From the NCBI GenBank assembly GCA_009778485.1, contig WRJQ01000001.1, positions 1 to 64,000 on the forward strand: 64,000 nt of DNA, in the 5' to 3' direction. The notes below the pieces were generated by a model, which saw nothing but the letters and a program-made list of their open reading frames with translations, searched no databases and had not been told where the DNA came from. The DNA is from Oscillospiraceae bacterium (lineage in GTDB: Bacteria > Bacillota > Clostridia > Oscillospirales > Oscillospiraceae). Of this stretch, positions 48,028-55,900 are shown one piece after another (the stretch's first letter is position 1; each line of letters starts with the position of its first letter). The position numbers were made by a program, and so were the translations under genes.

Positions 48028-48059
48028 AGTTAGTAGTTAGTAGTTAGTAGTTAGTAGTT
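48028..48059. repeat. Heptanucleotide tandem repeat (AGTTAGT, about 4.6 copies)
   Basis: AGTTAGT x4 plus AGTT, read directly. Confidence 0.9.
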
Positions 48060-48082
48060 TGCGGAGGTTTTGTCCAAGGCTC

Positions 48083-48988
48083 CTAGACTTCAGACTGCAT
48101 TGCCAGCAGCTTTTTCTTTGCGTTGAGAGCGGTGTCATGATTCTTGCCGAGCAACCTTTCGTAAATGCGCGTTGCCTCAGCCATTTCCTTCACAGCGGAA
48201 GCCGTATCGCCCAAAAGCTGGTACACTTCCGCAATGTTGCTCTTGCAAGCTGCGTACTCTATGTTCTCACCGAAAAAATGCCGGGTCAGTTCGGTGGCTT
48301 GCTTGAAGCCCTCCAGAGCCTCGCGATGCTCGCCGGCGCGGGCCCGTATCACGGCTTTCGTCGTGAGCGCGGCAGCGTGGTGCACGTCGGGGGAGGGCAT
48401 TGCGTCATAGATGCTCAAAGATTCGTTTATGCACTCGTCTGCCTTTGCCGCATCCCCGAGGCTTATATGTATTGCGGCGAGATTGCTGAGCGAGGTGGCG
48501 ATCTCGTGCTCGTTTGAGTCGCCGGTACGCATCCTTTCAAGCGCTGCTTCCGCGAGAGTCAGCGCTTTGCTGTGTTCGCCTTTTTCCTGGTATGCAAGGG
48601 CTGTGTTATTGAGGACGCTGGTATAGGCGTAGCTGTCAGATGCTCCGGCTGCTTCGAGTTTGTCAATCGCGTCGAGGAACAAAGCAAGAGCTTTATCCGC
48701 TTCTCCTTTAATGCGGTAGAGGCCGGCGAGGTTCAGCAGCACGGTGGCGTATTGGGGTGAAGCTCCCATCCCTGAACTCTCGAAGAGGTTCATTGACCGC
48801 ACAAAGGCGTCCTCCGATTCATCATAGCGGCTTACGCCTCTGTAGAATGCTGCCAGTTCATTGAGCAGCCCGGCGCTCCGGACTGTGCCTTCCCCGGCGT
48901 CCATGATCCCGCTGAGGATGAACTCCTCGACCGCCTTGAGGTCGCCGGCGTTATACAGCTCGTCCAGTTTTTCGTAGAATTGTTCCAT
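48083..48988 (-). CDS. Tetratricopeptide repeat protein
   Basis: Successive TPRs (YATVLLNLAGLYRIKGEADKALALFLDAI; YTSVLNNTALAYQEKGEHSKALTLAEAAL). Confidence 0.85.
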   Translation of the reverse strand: MEQFYEKLDELYNAGDLKAVEEFILSGIMDAGEGTVRSAGLLNELAAFYRGVSRYDESEDAFVRSMNLFESSGMGASPQYATVLLNLAGLYRIKGEADKALALFLDAIDKLEAAGASDSYAYTSVLNNTALAYQEKGEHSKALTLAEAALERMRTGDSNEHEIATSLSNLAAIHISLGDAAKADECINESLSIYDAMPSPDVHHAAALTTKAVIRARAGEHREALEGFKQATELTRHFFGENIEYAACKSNIAEVYQLLGDTASAVKEMAEATRIYERLLGKNHDTALNAKKKLLAMQSEV

Positions 48989-49004
48989 GTCACTACCTCT
49001 TGAG

Positions 49005-49655
49005 TCATTGTGGGCCTGCCCCGCCTTCGTGCTCCTCTTCGAGTGCGCGCGTAGTCTCTTCCGCCGACTCCAGTGAGTCGTAACCGTAAAAACCAACGGT
49101 GTTCTCCAGTATAATGCGCGCGAGCGGCATGCCTGCCTTTTCGAGCGCGAGGGCGTGCGCTTTCAGTTCGCGCAGCGTGTTTTCAGAAAAAGTCAGGAGT
49201 TCGCCGTGCTGGTAAGTCTCGACCGAGGTACCTATGCTGTCCTGCGAGGAGTACAAAGGCCGCCCCTGCCCCGCAACATGCGGGTAGCTCTCGAAGAGCT
49301 CGCGTGTCTGCTCGAGGAGAAGATCCGACAGCTCCGCAGCAAGTTTGCGAGCTTCCTCAGTAGGGGCGGGGATAGCGCTGATGAGCGCTTTATATACAGT
49401 AGGCTCGGTGGAGCTCATCATGTGGATGTATTTTTCCGCAAGAAGGTTTCGTCCGCTTGCCTGTGCCAGTTCAAGATCGCTGAGATACGACCGGGCAGCA
49501 TCGCGCGACCACGCGCTGAACTGCGCTTTGCGCATGCCTGTGAATGTCGGCTTGTCCTCCTGGCAGCTCGCCAGCGCGGCGCCTTCGTTCACACTGACGA
49601 ACATCTCCCATTCGATTGCGATTATCTTTTCTATAACTCCGGCGTCATTGTTCAC
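49005..49655 (-). CDS. DUF4125 family protein
   Basis: IIAIEWEMFVSVNEG...TFTGMRKAQFSAWS...ENTVGFYGYDSLE; adjacent TPR gene; GTG 49655 start proposed within the ORF opening at 49709. Confidence 0.7.
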   Translation of the reverse strand: MNNDAGVIEKIIAIEWEMFVSVNEGAALASCQEDKPTFTGMRKAQFSAWSRDAARSYLSDLELAQASGRNLLAEKYIHMMSSTEPTVYKALISAIPAPTEEARKLAAELSDLLLEQTRELFESYPHVAGQGRPLYSSQDSIGTSVETYQHGELLTFSENTLRELKAHALALEKAGMPLARIILENTVGFYGYDSLESAEETTRALEEEHEGGAGPQ

Positions 49656-49813
49656 TATGCCACCCGATCTTTCTGTGCATATCGTGTCTGTTCGGTTACT
49701 GCGTTTCATACATTATAGACCGCTGAGCCCATTGTTTCAAGAGGCAAATTTCCGGTAACTGTACAGGATATTATTACTGGATATTATTGCGTACTAAAAT
49801 GATGAAAAAATCG

Positions 49814-49842
49814 TTGACATTTTGTGCAATTTGGTGTAAGCT
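49814..49842 (+). promoter_or_regulatory. Candidate promoter for the giant adhesin
   Basis: TTGACA (49814) - 17 nt - TAAGCT (49837). Confidence 0.5.
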
Positions 49843-49937
49843 TGGAAATGATACGTTCTGTTTCGCGACCGAACGAGCATCACCAAACAGATTAGCAGGA
49901 CCGATAAACACACGAACAGATTATAAGGAGAGTTGAA

Positions 49938-52900
49938 ATGAGTAGGTTTAGTGCGCACAAAAAGGCATCGGGCACGATAGCCCTGGCGCTGGCAGCCGTG
50001 ATGGTTTTCACATGCTTTTGCGTAATACCGGCGCGTGTGAACGCAACCACGGAGAATGGGGACGCCGCGGACGTCAACGCTTATGAAGCGGTGATGGACG
50101 CGGTTTTGGACGTTGAGGAGTTATCGGAGTTCCTTGATGTCGGAGCAGCTGAGACTGCGGACATGGAGGACATGTCGGGCTTGGCTGCGGAACCTGTGCA
50201 GCGTTCGCCGGAACGTGATTCGCAGGCGAATGACGATTTGGAGAGTTCCGCGTACGGTCAAACCGGAGTCGCCAACGACATTCAACCGTCCAGGCCGGAC
50301 TACGCTTACGTTGGATTCGAGGACCCGGTAGCAATCCGTGACGAGAAATCCGGGGAGGAACAGGTTGCGCCTCTGCGGGGGGCGGAAGCGCGAATGGCCT
50401 CCGCTGCCCTGTCCGGAGACCCGACGGAGCCGATTCCGGACGGCCTTGACTATTACATAGCGGAGCGCGACACCAACTATAGGATAGTCCTCGGCAAGCC
50501 TCCCAATGTGCAGATGTTCACCTATTGCCTCGACTTCTCGCGTGAGTTTTCAGACGACGCAAACTACTTCCTGAAACCCAACGGCGACGTGACGTATGAC
50601 GAGGTTCTGTTTATTCTCAATAACTCGTTCCCGGTTTTGAGCGTCGAACAAGTAAAGCTGCTATGGGGGCTTACAGGAGCTTTAGACGACGTTCAGGCTT
50701 ACTTCGCGACGCAGTATGCGATCTGGAACTTCACCAACGTTGATAAACTTGGAGCAATTGAGACTATCGTAGAAAACGGCTCGGGAAGCGCCAACCAGTA
50801 TCCGGAGCTATATGGTGCCGGCAAAGACTTGTACGATAAACTTCTTGTGGCCGCAAAAGCCACCGCAACGGGCGGATACCTCGCGTCTGCGGACAGGTTT
50901 GAGATCGAGCTCGTACCGCCTGAGAGCAGTGACCCGAAAGAACTGGCAAGCCAGCATTATCTGTATGGCCCGTATATGGTAAACTCAAACGTAAACGGCA
51001 GCGCCCCTGTATACAGCAAATTGGCCGTGCGGATAAGCCTACTGGATTCACATCCTATTACTGACAGCGGACCGCTCAACTTTGAGGTATGCTACGATGA
51101 AGACACTCCTATCAGCAAACAAGGGACGTCACCGGACGAGTACTGGCTTGTAGACCTTGACAAGGAGTTTTACATTCAGACCAGCACCGCCTTCCTCGGT
51201 GGATTCGAGTTTGAGTGCACGCTACTCCTAGGCGGCGTAGCATACACAGAAACCAACGCTTTTGACTACCTGACAAGCGCGAAGTACCTCTACCACCCGA
51301 CCACAGACTACTTTGAACACCAGGAGATCCTCTATTACGGTCACGACAAGGGTGCTGCCCCCGGGACTCTCGGCCCTGAGTTCAACAGCAACTTAGATCC
51401 CGCCCGCGAGAAAGTAACTATAAATAAAGTCGTTGATTCGGACAGCGATCCGATAAGCGGGCCGTTTGACCTCGCGCTGTACATATACGACAGCAGCGGT
51501 AACTTGGTTGCTACCGATAAGACGAAGAACGTATCGGACGCAGGATCTGTCGAGTTTGACTTGTCTCACTACATTGGGAAGGGATACAGCGCAGTTATTA
51601 TTGAAGAGTGGCCGAACTACACCGACAAGTTCGAAGACTCCATGTACAATACTCAATCTACAGAAATAACGAGCAGCCTGCAGACACGGCACTACGTGCT
51701 GCCGAACTACGATAGTTCGAGCAATGTGACATCCAAGCCAACGGCGGCGGGTGCTGAGTATTATGTCGGAGTCAGTTTTAACATCGACGAAATGGGTACT
51801 GCTTTCTCAATCGCCTTCACGAACAAGAGAACTGTGGAAAACCCGCTCGACCGGTACAACGGCGTAATCAAACTGACAAAAGAACTCGTGACCTGGAAGA
51901 CGGGCAGCGACAAGCTCACGGAGGTACGCTTCCTGCTCTACAGCGAAAAAGGCGGAGTCGTTGCAACGTATGAACCTTTCTACGTCACAGTCGGAGCGGA
52001 AGGGGAAGTCAACCTTTCCGCAAAAATACTCGAGCTCTTTGAAGGCAGGGAAAACGAACTCGAGGGAGTCACGTTCACGATTATTGAGGACTTCCCGAAA
52101 ATAGTGCCGGATGACAGCAACGGTGGACATGAAGCGCATACAAAGCTTATTGTTGACGGAGTTCTCGCTGATGAGATCAACCCCGGCGGCTACAGCATCG
52201 TCACAGGCGCGGGCACACCAGGCGTTTACGGGAACTCGTCATTTCTCTACCCCGGATATAGCTTTACCCTGGCAGCTAACAGAACTGTCACATTCAAGAA
52301 CTACGAAGAGTCAGCGGTTCCAATGACTCTGAACATTTCGAAAACGTTTGCGACCAGCGGCGGCGATGGTAGTTTGGCCGGCGAAACCGAGTTCGAGTTC
52401 GACCTCTACGAGGTCACGTACTCCGCGACAGGCGGCGCGCCCTCGTATGCATTTGTCGATACGTTCAAGCTCAAGAGTTTAGAATCCAAAGACATCGTCG
52501 CGCTGCTCGAAGCGACCGACGCCTACAAGGAAGGCGCCTATTTTGGAAAAAGCTTCGCGGTCATTGAGACGAACTTCCCGTTGATTACGGACTTCTACGC
52601 AGACTTGACCCACACTACGACCATAGGGCAGTCTATTGCCGGGACGGCGACAGAGTACTACTATAACATGAGCGGCACAGCCCCGCTGCGGACGACGATG
52701 GCGGACGGGGTTTGCAAGGGCATCGAGTTCTCGCTGCACGTCGGCCAGATTTCGCCCATCACTTTGACTTTCGCGAACGTCGAAGCCGGGCAGACCGAAC
52801 CAGATATCAAGCTACAGAAAATTAAAACAGTCGATGTGAGTGAGACCATTTTCAACTTCCATCTCTACGAAGTCGTTGACGGTGCGTACACATATAAAGC

Positions 52901-55900
52901 CACGATACCGGTCACAGCCGGAGCTGCGGCAATCGAGATCTTCCAAGACTATATCAAACCGCTTTATGATGGCGACTTCTACAACAAGAAGTTCGCACTC
53001 GTGGAGGAATGGGCTAACGACAGTTGGAAGTACTGGGGGACCAGAAGGAAGACCGACATCGTCACGCATGGCGGCATCGACAGTACCGGCTACTATTCGC
53101 TATCGGGCGGCGCGGAGCCTGCGGCGGCCAGGGGTGCGAACGGCGTATGGAGCAGCTCCCATAAGTATTACGGAGTCGAGTTCACGCTGATACCCGCGAA
53201 CGTCAACACTGAGGTCACTAAAGACAAATCTTTCGAGTTTACAAACCGCATCATTGAGCATGTTCCGGTACCGGGCGTCAAATCCTTCGTGGGCCAACCA
53301 ACGTTCGAGGTCGACTTCTATATCTACCATTTATCCGGCACGTCGCACACCTTCCTCGGTAAGTTCACCCTGACTAATGATGCTTCGGAAGTGGACGTCT
53401 TTGCCCTCATTGCCGAGGAATACTCGGACTGCATAGGCGAGACCTTCGTCGTCATTGAAGACTGGGCGCGCAGCGACGTAGGCAGCAAGCAGTTTACTGT
53501 GATGTCCGTCAACATCATGGGCGCCGGAATGGTTGGATACCCGACAGCTCCGGGCGAGGTGGACTTCACCGCGACGCCGGGCACATACAATGCGACAAAC
53601 ATGTATCCCGGCCTAAAGTTCACGATGCCGGCGGTGGATCCATCGGTCAACCTAAGGTTTGGATTTGTGAACAACGTCATTCTCTATGACCCGCCGGAAG
53701 TCTGGCTGAGAAAAGCTGATGCGGTCACCGGCTCTGCAGAAGTCCCGGCTGAAGAGTTCAGCTTCAACCTCTACGCTGTCGTCGATGGGGCATATGTGCT
53801 TATCGAAGAAGGCATCTCGCTGGCACGCGGCAACACGGACAGCGACACGAACGACATCTTTGCACTCGTCCACGACGCGTACGGCGAGGCCTGCTACGGA
53901 ATGATCTTCGCCATCGTGGAAGACCATGTGTTCAGCGATTACGAGACTGACGCGTACGACGCCTGGTGGCACTACACGACGATAGACGTCGCTACGCATT
54001 CTGTCGATGAGAACCTGGGGCCGACGCCGGTATCGACGAAATATGGATACAGTACACTGCCTGAGAATGGCGATTTAGTAACCGACTTCAGGAGCGCAGC
54101 TTCGTCGGATCAGAACACAGGCACGTACAATAAAGATTACAAGTACTTCGGCTGCGAGTTCACGATCCCGTACCTTTGCATCGAGGATCCGGATGACCCG
54201 ACATGTCATGTCAACCGGCTCGTGATCACCTTCACCAACACGGACACGCCGCGCCCGAACCTCGCCGTCAATCTGGCGAAGGACTTCACCAATACGAGCG
54301 AGACTGCAGTCGACTTCTACCTGTACAGCATTAGTGCAACGGGTGTGTGGGCGCAGGTAGGCAGCAAGATAACTATTAACAAAACCGATACTACAAGCAC
54401 AGACCTCCTCGCTCTTATCACCGCTGAGTACTCAGACTCGTACCTCGACTTCACCTACGTGCTGATAGAGGATTACGAGACGACGGTGCCAACATACGGG
54501 GTCACAGGCCAGAACATCGTGACAATCACGCTCAACAGCGGCGCGGCCGCGCCGAGCCTCTTCAGCTCTGCCGTGGTCAACTACCGCGCATGTGAACCGC
54601 CTGTCGGTGATGAAGCGATTGAAGTCGCTGACGGCGCAGAAGCGCACTACTATAAAGGTCTGCGCTTCAGCTTCAACAAGGCTTACCTCAACCCGAACAT
54701 CACAGGCTACAATGCGACCCCGCAACTGTCTATATCGTTCGCCAACGTTGATGAGACGACGTGGATCGACCCGGCGCTCAGCCTCTCAAAGGGCTGGGTC
54801 ACCGGCAAGGACAGGCCCGGCCCCTACGGCGGGACGGAGGTCAAGATCCATATCCTTGAGCTTGGCGCCGACGGGAAAGTCAGCAAGAACCTCACGGGTG
54901 CAACGCCGCAGACGCGCAGCCCGACCACTGCTGCAACCTCCCGCGACATTATAGCTTTCCTTAAGGCCAACGCTACTGGCGGGGACTACAGAGGCAAGAC
55001 ATACATTGTATATGAAGAGTACAGATTCCAGCCCGACCTGCCGGACAAGGCGCGCCAGGCTACGACGGTCACGATAACCGACGCGGGAGAATTCTTTAAG
55101 ACTAAGGATGCGGGCTACATCATCGGCGGCGCTATAGTAGACGGGTTCATTAGAAACACACTCTTTGCCGCTGCGAGCGAAGTGGAGTTCGTGGGCGCTG
55201 CCACAGCAACCGACGCCTACGTCAAGTCGGATGCAGGCAACGTCTACTACCCGGCCGCGAAGATTGCGTTCCCGACGGCAGCCGAAAACCCGGACGTCCC
55301 GACCGATCTTGCGATACTCTTCACGAACGAGTACACTGCGGTAACTACGCCGACTTTGAACATCGTGAAAGAGTGGGCGGGCGGCGTGATCGCGCCTGAA
55401 TACACAGGCGGCTTCGTGACAGCCACGCTCCACGCATACGCACCGGACGGAACAGAAGTCTCATTCCTCTCGAACACAGGAGCGGCTAAACCGGTCGTTG
55501 TAAACATCGGCAGCACGCCGGTGGATATCATCAACACGCTGCTCACCGGCGGCTACTACTACCTCGACGGCACGATAAAGGGCGTCGACGCCGACTTCCT
55601 GTACTCGGACAAGGTCAAAACATTCGAGCTCGTGGAGAACTATCCGCAGTACAGCAACGACTTCCTCTATGGGACGCGCACGACGGCTATTGCATTCGAG
55701 ACGCCCGGCGACACAACGACGATAGAAGACTGGAACGCATCGACGGACGCGACGGATCCGCTGCTGGCTACATTTGAGCTCCCGGACCGGAAAGTCGGGA
55801 CGCAGACGCTGCAGATCAGATTCACCAACACATACGTTCCGACGACGTTCAGCCTGACAGTCGGCAAAAACACAGGCGACTTCAGGTCGGTTCACTACAT

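Noticed and set aside
48028-48059. Possible CRISPR-like array
   Set aside because: Seven-nt contiguous repeats without spacers; no cas genes in the window.
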